Assembly: GCA_023333565.1 (NCBI GenBank)
Contig: JAJKFH010003504.1
Location: forward strand, 5,108,005 to 5,172,004
Direction of reading: 5' to 3'
Source: Puffinus mauretanicus
Taxonomy: Eukaryota > Chordata > Aves > Procellariiformes > Procellariidae
Length of the DNA stretch: 64,000 bases
In this document: positions 36,654-48,392 of the stretch, piece after piece
How the letters are laid out: each line of letters starts with the position of its first letter
How positions within the stretch are numbered: the stretch's first letter is position 1
Made by a program: the position numbers and the translations under genes
Notes under the pieces: generated by a model
Told to the model about the DNA's origin: nothing
The model's input: only the letters and a program-made list of their open reading frames with translations
Databases searched by the model: none

Positions 36654-39600
36654 TCTTCCAACTCAAAAAAACCCAGCCAGCCCTAACAGCTATTCCAGGA
36701 GGGAAGATGACACTGGGGTGGAAGAGATGGCAAAACACCACCATTGTCCTGTCACCAAAACCACCCATGTTTCAGGCAAAACCAGGGGCCTCTGCAGCTT
36801 TTCAGTGTGTCCAGGGTCAGGGAGTCATGGAGGTGGTTTTAACAATTCAGTTTTACACTCAGCTGCTTAAAATCTACTGTGGGTTTAACCTTGCCCAAAT
36901 GTCTTTTAAGCCATTTCCTCAGGAGATGATTTATTAATTCAAACAAATATTTTCAAAGTGACATAGAACAAATAGTTCTTTCCCCAAACTTTTACTCTGT
37001 ATAGCTTTTTTCTTTACACAACTGCCATAGGAGCCCATGCACTCCTGTACCTCCCATATTGCTTTCTCAATCCCTTGAGGAAGATATAAGTTCCCTCTTC
37101 AGCTACATTTCAGCCCATGTGTCCTTACTGGGACAGATCAAGCTTCAACTTTCACTATACCTTTTGAATATCTCTTACATGTGTGCTCTGGTGACGGAGC
37201 TTAAAATCTTGGCAATACTGACAAAAAAGAATCTTATTTTCCTTTAGCTTAAATGATGTCTGTCAAGAACAAATACTGTGATTTCTATTTATCATACTAC
37301 AATTGTGCTGTACAACTTGCTTCAGTCAATCCTAAAATGGAACTGGTTTTGTTAAATGTTATGCAAAACCATTGTAATTTTCTAAGAAAACAATACACCA
37401 GTGCTTGAACTCCAGCCTTTCCCTTCCAAAACATGTTATCCTTTATTTTGGAGCTAGTTATTTCATTCAAATTCACAACCAAGCAATGGATAGAGAATGG
37501 GCTGACTTCCCAAACTGGGCTTTCCTTCTTGATGGAGACTGGGAGCAAGGGTGGGTGAAGGTGTTTGACTGTAGTCCACCTCGACACAGGATCAAGATAA
37601 TATTCACAAACTTAAAGATGGCCACTGCTCTTTGTGAGGGCCAAGATCTCCTGCCCACCACTGAGTTTCTCATGTGACATTTAGCTTTTCATCTGGGAAA
37701 GAAAAATAAAAGCCAGAACATAACCTGTGAAACCTCTGAATGCTGTTCCTTCCCCAGTTACTTGTCCCCTGCATCTGAATGGGGAAAAAATCAACACTGG
37801 CTGCTTCTCTACTATCAAATAACTTAATTCCTCTGCTCATTTGCTGGTCCTAGGCTGTGATTTTATAAGGTTCTAAGTATGTTCTCACACGGCAGTTTTT
37901 TGGAAAAAAATAATTTGTTCCCCTGGAGCTGAAATTGGAGTTCTAGCTGGGGACACCTTACACCAGGCCCCCAACATTATGCCAGCAGGGTGTGTTCTCA
38001 GACTTATCCCACGTGCCAGAACACACCACCACACTTTTAGCTTTCTGCTGAAGTACCAAACTGCTGGACTGCAACATTGTAAGCTCTGGCATTTTGCACT
38101 GAAAACCTATAAAAAAAGGTGAAGTTGTTCTAGATCCCCAGGGAAGATACATCAGGTCCGGAAGATACATCAGGTCCAGAATATATCGGGGTGTGCAGTG
38201 TGGGTATGACATACCTGCTCTTGAGGAGGCAGGCACTATGTATCACCAAGCCTGGGAACCAAGATCCCCCTCCAGTAAGGTTTTCTTTATGGCTAGGCAT
38301 AGTCAGCACAGTTAATATCATGCTATCCAAGGAATTCCCTACCAAAATAATAATAACTATATACTGTAATGGCAGAGAAAGACAGCAATGAGAAAACTTA
38401 TCCTGATCCCACTATATGCAGTGGTCAAATTGGCACTGACTGTCCCAGGACTAGATAGGTAATTCTCCTTCAATCATTGTTAGAAGGGCTGGCCCCAAAT
38501 TATTCCTAAAATGAACTCCTAAAATGAATTCTAACTACATTGTTGTTGTTATTGCATTATATATTCTGAACCTACAGCTTTGAGTACATTTAACTACATG
38601 GAAAATTTGGAAGAAAAATATACAGGAAACATTAGACAAAAGTTTTGATTTCAAACTGAGTTAGCCACACAATAGAAACAAAAAAAAATTGACACTCTGT
38701 TTTCAAAGTTTGCAGGAAAACTCCCCACAGCCTTTCTAAAATTCCTTCCACTTTTGACTTTTCAGGCCAAATTAATTTGCCAAGGCAAAGTTTTATGTTT
38801 AATACCAGAAGGAATGATTAGACGACTCAGACTGAGCTCTGTAACACAAGACATTAACTTTCCTCCATTTACCTTGTACTGAGCCCAGTAATTTGAGCTA
38901 AACTACATCATTTCAGCCCATGAAAAACTAAATTATTAAGTGCCATAGGCAGGGAATAGAAAAGAACAAGGTGTTACCTTGGGCTTCAACAATAACAGGG
39001 AATTGATTAGGTGAGAAATGATCCATGCTCCAAGCTATAACAAAAACTGAAAAAAATCCCAAGGTTCCTTCTAATCTGACTTGTGGAAAATTCACCCCTG
39101 TCCCCAAGTCTCATGATAAATTTAATCCTCACTAGCTGGCTAAGATGTACCAGCCAAGCACTTAAATCAGAGGATTCTCAATACCCCCTCAAAGCGCTGG
39201 CCTACTCAGTCTGGCATGTCTTCTTCAGTTGCATCCAACGTTGATGTTTTAAGGGAAGGGAAAAAAACATTCATTTCTAAGCATACATATTCACCTTGGA
39301 TCATGGAGGAAAATAATCCTACTGAACCTTGTGATCAACTGGATATTCTTAAAATATGAGTTTTAAGGAGAGAACGGGTACTCTCCTGGATCACAGAACC
39401 GCCTAATCTACTCTTCTGGTTCTGACAATAGCTATTAATGAATATTTAACAAGGATTTTGCAAACAATATATATATGATCTTTCTTTTTGGAAAACTGTC
39501 CCAGTTCTCAACAATTAATATTTTCTTGAATTAGATACAGTATTCACACCATTGTGTTTAATATCCATTGACAGATTTATCCTCCATAAATGCATAATAT

Positions 39601-39772
39601 TTATAATTATACATTTATGCTGTATAATTATGCACTCTGTCAGAAAGCTTTAGTTTTAAGTCTGGTACTTAATGTTTTCATAATGTACACACTAGATTTT
39701 GTAATGTGAAAAAAAAAACAAAGACCTGATCCCTTTCCATCTTTCCTAGACCATTCAGTATGATACATATCC
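36654..39772. other. Non-coding stretch, no gene recognised
   Basis: Mostly AT-rich sequence with only chance-length open frames. It contains one 18-bp tandem duplication, listed separately. The plus-strand frame at 37405-37677 ends in a stretch of balanced composition but resembles no protein and has an equally open antisense partner. Confidence 0.55.
38142..38177 (+). repeat. 18-bp tandem duplication
   Basis: Two identical adjacent copies of ggaagatacatcaggtcc, at 38142-38159 and 38160-38177, followed by a partial third-like 'agaatatatc'. The perfect identity suggests a recent duplication. Confidence 0.95.
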
Positions 39773-39808
39773 ATATATATATATATATATATAGGTGTAT
39801 ATATATAT
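39773..39808 (+). repeat. (TA)n microsatellite, interrupted
   Basis: Alternating A/T dinucleotides are interrupted once by 'ggtg', giving two TA tracts separated by four bases. It is likely length-variable. Confidence 0.95.
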
Positions 39809-39977
39809 GAAGACTTGATTATAGCTATTGACTACAAGTCATCAAGACAATGACAACAATCATTATCTTAACATTGCCCGGGAAGCATTAGGAGCATGTT
39901 GAAAGCAATGCTGATCTTACTGTGCTCTGGCCACAACCCATAAAATGGGTAAATGGGACATGTCTTTTGATTGACAG

Positions 39978-40740
39978 CAAGGTCAGAAGGAACGAGGCAG
40001 CCAGACCCCTGCAAGCGCAGGGCACAGGATGTCTCCCAGAAGACAGATTTAAGGCAGATCTTTAAAGAAGGTTATCTAATCTCATTTTAAGAACTGGTAA
40101 GGTGCTCTAATGTTTACCCTCACTGCTAAGTGGTGCTGTCTTATCTGATTTCTGCTTTCGGCTCATTAGATAACTTTAAATCTTTCCCAGTGAGCTGGAA
40201 AACCCCTTCATACTTTCTCTTGATGTGGGAATCCAAGCCCAGTAATCAAATCACCTCCACCCTTTCAGCAAGTGGAACAGATTGACGTCCTTTAGCCTCT
40301 TTTGGGAAGGATTTTTTTTTTTCATCTTCTTTTTCATGCTCTCCACTGCTTCCATATCTGTCTTAAAATAGGGACTTAGACAAGATTCTAGCACGTATCT
40401 TATTAGTGCTACATAAAATGTTAGACCACATTTCTATTTCTTGCTAATTTTTTTATTCACCCAAGGGTCACACCACATTTTCTAGCCACAGCACTGCACT
40501 CAGAAGAGCATTTTGGAAAAATTGCTTATAGCATTATTCAAGTCCTTCTCTGAGACTCATATCTGAATATCCAAACTAGGATTTTTCCTTGCTGCAGGTC
40601 CCAGCGTGTAAAATGGACATCCATCTATACACATTTTGCCTCTCATTGCTCCTAATTTCAGCAGTCATAGACATTGTATTGCTGTCTTTAGTTTACTTTA
40701 ACAACAATAGTTTTGTATCTTCTACACATTTCTTGTCTTT
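39978..40740 (-). mobile_element. Ancient CR1/L3-like LINE fragment, minus strand
   Basis: A diverged but collinear CR1-clade copy read antisense. The 3' side is at the left ('aaggtcagaaggaac...cagacccctgcaagcgcagggcacagg'). Next come 'tctaatctcattttaagaact', 'tttaccctcactgctaagtggtg', 'aatcaaatcacctccaccctttc', 'gaacagattgacgtcctttagcctcttt', 'gccacagcactgcactcagaagagc', 'ttcaagtccttctctgagactcat' and 'tagttttgtatcttctac'. This order matches an old CR1/L3 family abundant in turtles and crocodilians (remembered consensus). No frame is open along it, and the 94-codon plus-strand frame at 40589-40873 is incidental. Confidence 0.82.
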
Positions 40741-43700
40741 TATTCCACACTTTCTGTATCAATTCTGTTTTACTGCTGCTTTGCATTCCCCTTTAGTCTG
40801 TTTTGTCTGGTTGGTTGTTTTGGGGTTTTTTTTCATTAAGGAAACCTTTTTCACCATGTTTTCTGCAACATGACTTTGAGGACACTCAACACTTCCAAGT
40901 TATGCTAAAACTTCCCATTTCAAGGATATTACCTTTTCACAGACATGCCAGGAGTTATTTTAATCTTTGAAAAATAATGCATTAAAAATAATTATTGGTT
41001 GATGTTACATTCTGTTTGTATAAATATAGCCAGACTGTGATTATTGCTACCAAGGCAACTACTATTTTTTCGTTCAGCAATTAACCATTTGTCTGTCACA
41101 AAAACATCCCTTGTTGAGTTACTGGGAAACTAACTGAACATATTTGGGAGCTGTGGGGGCCATCACTTTCTGCAGTATAACCAGAAATGATGCAGCTAGA
41201 ATATATACACAGGCATCCAGGCATCGTGCTGGACTAAAATGCCATGTAACAATGTCTCCTAATTTCCACAAAACACTAATGCCAAATTCTGCAGTTTATT
41301 CTGATTTCTGGGGAAGTACTAGCTGATTGCCATGTCATTCCAAAACACAGGAAAATCAAGAAGAAAAAAAAAAATCTAAAAATACTAAAACCACTAGCCA
41401 CGGTAGAGAATCCAATATATTTTCCCACACAATGTTTGTGATTGTACAAAAGCAATACCATCAGTATCTATTCTGTTAGCATTTTTGGACTTGCTATGCC
41501 GGAGCCATAGAGCAGCAATGCCTGGCGTGCAGTGCTGGCAGAGAGCTGCCATTGTCCCTTCATAATCACGGTGTCAGAAGCCCAGAGGGTCCCTTTGTCT
41601 GCTCACTTCTGCAGGAGGAGATGTCACTGACACCATTTTTATAGCCTATTCATTGGTTTAAGGACAGGCACTAGATAATGGGAAAAACCAGCATACCTCA
41701 AGAAAAGAAAAGAAAAGAAACAAATTGCCACCAGGAAAATGAAGATACTTACAAATCAGAAAGGTTAACATTTAAATTAAAATAGAGAAATGGGATAAAA
41801 GAAGTTACAAGAGCAGTCTTGCAGGCAGAAGTTACTATAAACCCCTCAATAAATAAAATCTAAACAAGCAAAGGGAGACAAGGACACCTTTGACACCAAA
41901 GTCACAAAGGCAGAGGTTTGTGGCTTGGAAGTGGATGTTTTTCCTACTTTCTTTAGTTTAGCAGCAGTAAAGATGGATAATTTGAAGCCTATAAATCTTA
42001 CTTCCAGCTGCAAGTCGTGCTTTCAGGGAAGTCGGTGGCAATACTCCAATGGATCAGCTCCTTCACTGAAATTTTGACAATACTTGATGAAAGCAGCAAA
42101 AGGCAACTTGCTTCGAACAAGGATTTATGAACAAAAATGGAGAACACGAGGTTTTGAAGTCAAATTCAGAAGTCAGTTCTTCATTCTCAGAATGATTCTA
42201 AGTATTGGAGTTTGCACTCCTTCACAATTTCCGTAGAACTTGCTGTGGTGAGACTGTGTGACAGCTGAAAATGCCACTCAGCTCAGTAGGTATTCCCAAC
42301 CAAAGGGCACCCAGACCCCCCATGTGTTCACTTTTTACCAGTTTTCACAGAACATATACCTTTGTAGGGCTGCAAAGGTGATCATTGCTATATACTCCAC
42401 TGTATCCTATGGTCTGACATTAAATAAGTGCATAAAGAGGGACCTAGATTTTGTTTACAAAATTTAGTTACAAACAAAATCCTTGCAGATGTGCCGACTG
42501 AGCTATAGACTTACCTAGATTTGACCCCAGAAGGAAAATGTATAGGGCAAATTGACTTTCTAACTGACAAAGGGAACTCACTAATTTTATTTAATACGAT
42601 GACAGTAGCTGCTCACTCACACTCATCTGGATTATCATGTTATTATCATTATCACTGCTGAAATGCATTGGATGTCTGTCAACAGAGAGCACAGATCTCC
42701 TTGCTGGAATGGCAATCCACTAAAGCTGATTTTTGGGATTGCTAAGGCCTTCCTGAGATACAGCAATGTCTCAATATAGCCTATGAGCTAAGTGAAAATC
42801 GAAAATTCTTAACATGACTAATTTAAAGCTTATAAAGCACTTACTAACACTGATTGCTATAATTATAATGCCAAAAACATCAATAACTTGGACAGAATTA
42901 TGAAACAATTTGGATACTAGCTGCCAAGCTCTAAAATAAAACACTTGTATAGCTTATAACCTGTAAATTCACGAAGTACTCTCTCTGAATTTCCCTCCAT
43001 CTGAGAACACACATTGAAAACCCAATACTCACCCTGGTCCTTGCAAGAGGCTTTTTTCCCCAAACAAAAACTATCTGTATATTTTTCTAGCCTGAATTTA
43101 GAGAGAGACATTTGCTTGTGCAAGTTTAATTTCTTTCTCAAGATTTTCCAACTTTTCTAACAAGCTTTGTCCAAAATGTACAATATCCCTTCCGTTCATA
43201 TGTGTTAGTACTCCCTACCTTTTTAGACACATTTGTGCTTGCTAAATTCCATATAGGAAAGGGTCAGTTTTGGAGCTCTTCCAGACATTCCCAATGTGTA
43301 ATAAGTAAGAGCAGGCAAAAAAAAAAAAAAAAAAACAACATCATAGACAGTATTACTTAGAGGACAAATGTTTTTGAGTTATGCTTTCTCCTTCCTTATG
43401 TAATCTACTGCTTATAACCACTACATTCCTCCCTCGCAAACCTTTCTTCTTGGAGAGTGGTGACCCTTACCCTGCTCTCCCATCTATTCCTCTTCCACTC
43501 CTCTTTCCATCTGCTCTGGTAAACCCGTTAAATCTGCATTAAGAGCTGTGAAAAGAAGAATGTTTGACAAAGTGACTTGACTGCTGCTGACTCTGGTATC
43601 ATCTGCTGTCATTTGCCTCCATTGCTGTCAACATTAAAGGTCAAAGAAAAGAATAAGCGCAGCTCCTGAGGGGCAGCGGTTCTGGGGAAGCAGGTTGACA

Positions 43701-46168
43701 TCTTCCACTGTCTATAGCAGCTGAGTTTGTTATAATGGCTTTAAAATGTTCAAAGGCTTTTGCTTCCTGTGCCACTCAAGTTGCAAAACTGGACTTTTCA
43801 CACTCTTTGGGTGAATTTTTCTGCATGATCAGTTTTCATGTACTGACACACAGGTAAAAGTTCTCTGAAGTTTTAATTACAAATGAGTTTTGAAAGTCAA
43901 ATCACCTGTCCTCAGGAGGATGAAAAATGCATAAGCAGACACTGATGTACCAGGTACACTGATGTACTGGTACTTAAACACAGATAGACACATCACTTTT
44001 ACAAGATCTATCAAGAAAGGAAAATTCTTGCAACACAGAACTTGAGTCCATTAATTAAAATGGCAAATAAAGGCCCACATTTTAAACCTGGCTATCTGAA
44101 CGTAGATAATTAACATTAGTTTATCTGCTGAGGTGAGTGACAAAAGATGTTAAAAGACTTAGTCACGTAATCTTATACACAGACATTTGAAAATTAGTCC
44201 CTAGTTAATCATTATCTCTGTGCACTCACGCAGACAATGAATGGAGACAGAAAGCTTAATATCATATAACCAAATTTCCATATGACACAATTTACCTAAG
44301 GACTACCTTTTCTATCTCTTTCCACTTCCTGGACCCCAATACTGTAAAAAATATACACAATGACAGGAATTTTTCATTTAAGACCTCAGTGACACTGGTT
44401 TTGCAGGGGACAAAGTTTACTAATAGCAAATGTTTGTCTTCCTGTTTCTGATCATTATTTTGCATTGAAGTTATAATCCTTCCCTTCGATTTTCTATGAA
44501 AGCAGCAGTAAAACATATTTTTCCATCTTTCTGACATTTCCAGAGTGTGCTGTTTCTTAGATCGTTATTCTGGCTATCTCTTTTGATACAGTTTTCTCTT
44601 TTGCAATGCTTGCCAATTTTTTTTCTTCTTTTTTTAAATCTAGTTCCTGTCAATCTATTACAAACTTTCTCAGAAGTTGCATTTGGCACAGGAATTTTTT
44701 TTTTACTATAATCTTAAACTTTCATATCTTTCCCATCTGTTTTATATGACAGTAATGAGAGTCTTAAAATGGGACTCTATTTTTGCAGTGTTCCAAAAAT
44801 GCCTTCTGTGCTGTATATTGTTTAGCAATACTCTTTGCATAGTGCCATTAATCTCTAAGGGCCAGATGCTGATAGTGGGTTTTAGTGCCCTCAACTTCCA
44901 TTAGAGTCAGAAAGAGGTGAGGATCCTTCTCTTTTCGTAGGAAGTGATCAGTGGTTAGCAGAAGCAGATGCTAATTGGCCCATTGGGAGAAACATAAATG
45001 CACAGATATGTGTAAGAGTGCTTGCTTTTTTTCAAGACTAGCCACAGATTAACCTCATCCTTTGTCTGAAGTAAATAGCAGTTGCTATTTTTTGCTGAAC
45101 TTTTATAGTCCTAAACTCAGAAGCTGCAGTAAAAACCAAAAGCTTATCTCGTTTCAGTTTCCTTTACTGAAATCTGTTTTTTCAGTAATAAAAATATGTT
45201 CCCTGAAAGGACGAAAATGAGAAAATGTATCTCTCAACTTGAAAGTGTGAATGGTAAAAACAGCATAAAGTAACATTACCAAATTTTCAGTGCCTAAGCT
45301 ATAATCAAGAAATTTATCAACTTGACTATTTTCTGTTAGGCCAAATGGAGGATATCTGTAAACATTCCTAACCTACGTTTTCTCATAACAAGGAAACCTA
45401 AAGTCCATACGCTCCAGAGCCAGGAACCACCCCTAGATGCTAGTAACCTGAACGACATGGAAAAAGAACAGATTCCACTTATGTGCCACTGTATTCCATA
45501 ATAATAACAAACTAACCCACCCATTGGTAAATATTTAAACACAGACTTGGTTTACTCTTTCTAGACAAAATAAACCTTTTTAGCTGAACTTTCTTTAGTA
45601 AGATAGGAGTTTGGCTAAAAAAGTTATTGCAAGAGCAGGTATAACTCTTAGATCTTGGTCAGTCTCAGGTATTTCATTTCCTTCCTTGCTGGTCCATCTA
45701 CTTGCTGGTCCAATGCACTTCTCAGGTCCCCCAAGGACATGCAAGTCCTAGAAAATCATATCCACATTTCATCCTGATTACTGAAGGCATTACTTGCACT
45801 GTCACGCTGTTAATGAAGGAGAATCAAGCTAACATCAAATTATACAATTCAGTTTTATAAGATATTACCTCTGAATAGGAGTCAAGAGGTTTTAAAGGCC
45901 AATAAAGATGTGACACAGGACTGGGTGTACTGAAGAACTGGGCAACTCCATCTTCCAAGCTACTCCGTGCTGCTAGGCATGACATGGAACATTTGTCTGG
46001 ATTTTTCAGTTATACAAAGTCAAAAAATGAATGTTAGTGATTCCTTCCTTACATGATAATGAGGTAACATTCACCTCTAGAAAAAGAGTGAAAAAAATGG
46101 ATCCATTTCCAGAAATACTGAGAGCCAACTGGAGGTAGGCTTATTTCTACCAGAGACAGTGGATTATT
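40741..46168. other. Non-coding stretch, no gene recognised
   Basis: No exon, RNA gene or clear interspersed repeat is recognised. It contains a short AAAAG tract (41702-41720) and an A-run (43318-43335). Near 44860-44930, 'gggccagatgctgatagtgg...cttccattagagtc...gaggatcc' weakly resembles an old palindromic DNA element of amniotes. It is not strong enough for a separate call. Confidence 0.55.
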
Positions 46169-46212
46169 TATGATATAGTAGGGATGATCCTCATCATCCC
46201 TACTATATCATA
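46169..46212. repeat. Perfect inverted repeat, 20-bp arms, 4-base loop
   Basis: The left arm tatgatatagtagggatgat (46169-46188) is the exact reverse complement of the right arm (46193-46212), separated by 'cctc'. No mismatch or bulge occurs in 20 pairs. A transcript would form a short, very stable hairpin. It is not a CR1, MIR or known element end. The precision suggests a recent origin, for instance by template switching during replication. Confidence 0.97.
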
Positions 46213-48378
46213 GTACTCCTTGTACAAAATCAACAAATTATTTTGTAAAACTTTGCTGGAAGCAATGACAAAACAGGTGTGTCCTTGAAAGAAATCTTTG
46301 CACTGGGCAGCTTCTGCGACTGCTGATTATTTGAGAAAAAGAGCCCAGTTTGACTCCGAAGATATATGCTGAATAGTTCACAAAGTCGCATTCCTACTTA
46401 CAGACTGAGAATACAGTATACAACAATTGCTAATAGTAAAATTCACCTTATTTAATCTGAATTCTTTATGATGTCGGTGTTTACTCTAAGTCATGTTGGA
46501 TACACCTACACAAGCAAATTTAACAGCACTACTAAATTTTGCTGAGTGCTAGGAGTCAGCTGAGTTTACTGTTATATTATGAAAATAGCAAGGTTTTGAC
46601 TCATGTCAATGACCATTGGTCCGGACAATCCCTGGGCATGGTTCAGTAGATAGCACAGACCAAGCCCCATTCCCAATAGGCAGTTTAGATGCATCCTCAC
46701 CACTTTGGAGAACAGTAGAGCTCAACAGTGTGGCTGTAAGCTCTTCCACGCCTGTAGGGCTCTGGGCCAAAGAACAACCTCGGGCTGCTTCTTTACTTAT
46801 ATCTACCTTCAGCGCCTCTAAAATCAATGAAGAGAGAGAAGCAGCTCCAGAAGGCAATTTCTCCACCTAACTGGGGTACCTGTTTGAAGTATAATTATCC
46901 TTCTGAGATGCCCTTTCTTCTTTCTCTGTATCTCCACGAACTACAGAGAGACTTAGACATCATTTAGACAACTAACATGAAGACAAATCCCACCTTAAAA
47001 CACATTGATAACAAAGCTGCATGGGGAATGCCATCTGAGCACTCTGTAGATCTGTGGTCTAATGGAAGCAATTGGGGCAGGCTCGGAATAGAAACGGTCT
47101 TGATGTTATTGCTGTTCATATTATATCTGTATATAACTATTATTTCTTATTTCTTCCACATCACCTCCTGACTCCAGGTGAAGTTGAGGCTCCATTGTGC
47201 CATACGGTGTGTGAAATCACAGGATAGGGACTTAAAGTCTAAACAGAACTACAGATAGAAAAGTGAAGCCTCAGTCTCAGGCTACAAAGTTACCCAGTGC
47301 AGGCTGAGAGCTAGACACTTAAACACAAGGAACAGCCAGGAGAAGGCGGCTCTTTCAAACTTGAAGATGTTTGATGCTCACGGAAACATTCACTGCAAAC
47401 TGGTGCTTACCTTCTGCCAATCCAGAAAAGGTTTTGCACTGAGTTTAATTAAATTGGTCCCTGTAGACAGGGAAAAATACAGCTCATTTTAGCCTTTTCC
47501 ACTGTATTTTTGTTCCATCAGAACTGCCTTTTCTCCTCCTTCTCCCTCCAGTAACAACAGGACTGGACACCTGGAGGAGAAGTGGATTGGGGTTCACCAG
47601 GGCAGAAAGTAGGACAAGAGACAACAGAACGTCTCTGTGAAACTGGTCTGTGTCACTCCATTTCCATACCAGGTGTTGATCAGAATAGAGTAATGAGGCT
47701 TTAGTAATTCACCAAGATCTGTTGCCTCACTGGACATAAGGGAGTTTGCAGGCAAGTCGGCTGGCAGCGGTCCGTAGGGAGGAAATCGAGGAACGGCCAA
47801 GTCCAGAGGGGATCCTGCTTCTCTATTAGCTCAGGGTTTGTTTTCTTTGCTAATGAAGCCAAAGCCCTCGAAAGGGGAGAACTAGGCATTTGCTAAATGG
47901 AAATTGTACTCTTAGAGTGAGCATTGGCACTGCTAGTGGTGTGCCAGATCAGGTGCTGTACTGCAGAGATGAAGTGAGACAGGGCAGTTGGAAAAAGGAC
48001 CCAGTTGAAAAATGCAGTGTACAACAACTGTGTAGCTTTTAAAGGGACTAAACTTCCTCGACCTTATAGTGATTCTGAAAGAAATTTAAAACAACGCATA
48101 TTTTTTAATGTTGAACTCTTGCAATGTATGAAAATAGCAGAGAGTAAGTCAAAGTGGGAAATACTGGATACAGATGTAAATAGAATATAGCTTAGGTCAC
48201 CATGCAGCCCATGTCCTCTTTATGAATGAAGTCTTATCCGTTCATGTTTCATATTCTGATCCAGTTGCTCGCTGCAGATAGCACTATTTTGGTTTTTGCT
48301 ATTCCACATCACCAGCTTTCCCATGCTAGAGATGAAGCAGCAGCTCCTGAAAAGTTCAAAAAGTCTTGAATTCATTTG
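46213..48378. other. Non-coding stretch, no gene recognised
   Basis: AT-rich DNA without a recognisable gene or repeat. The opposed open frames at 46606-46870 overlap almost exactly on both strands, which is typical of a chance stop-free patch. Confidence 0.55.
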
Positions 48379-48392
48379 CCACTAGATGGCAA
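48379..48392 (+). promoter_or_regulatory. CTCF-like motif
   Basis: The 14 bases ccactagatggcaa match the vertebrate CTCF core pattern CCASYAGRKGGCRS at 13 of 14 positions; only the last base differs. CTCF binds such sites to organise chromatin loops and boundaries. A single motif match in 64 kb can arise by chance or sit in a decayed site, and occupancy cannot be judged from sequence. Confidence 0.4.

Noticed and set aside
44860..44935. Possible second ancient palindromic DNA element ('gggccagatgctgat...')
   Set aside because: Only a few short words match a remembered consensus; too weak without a profile search.
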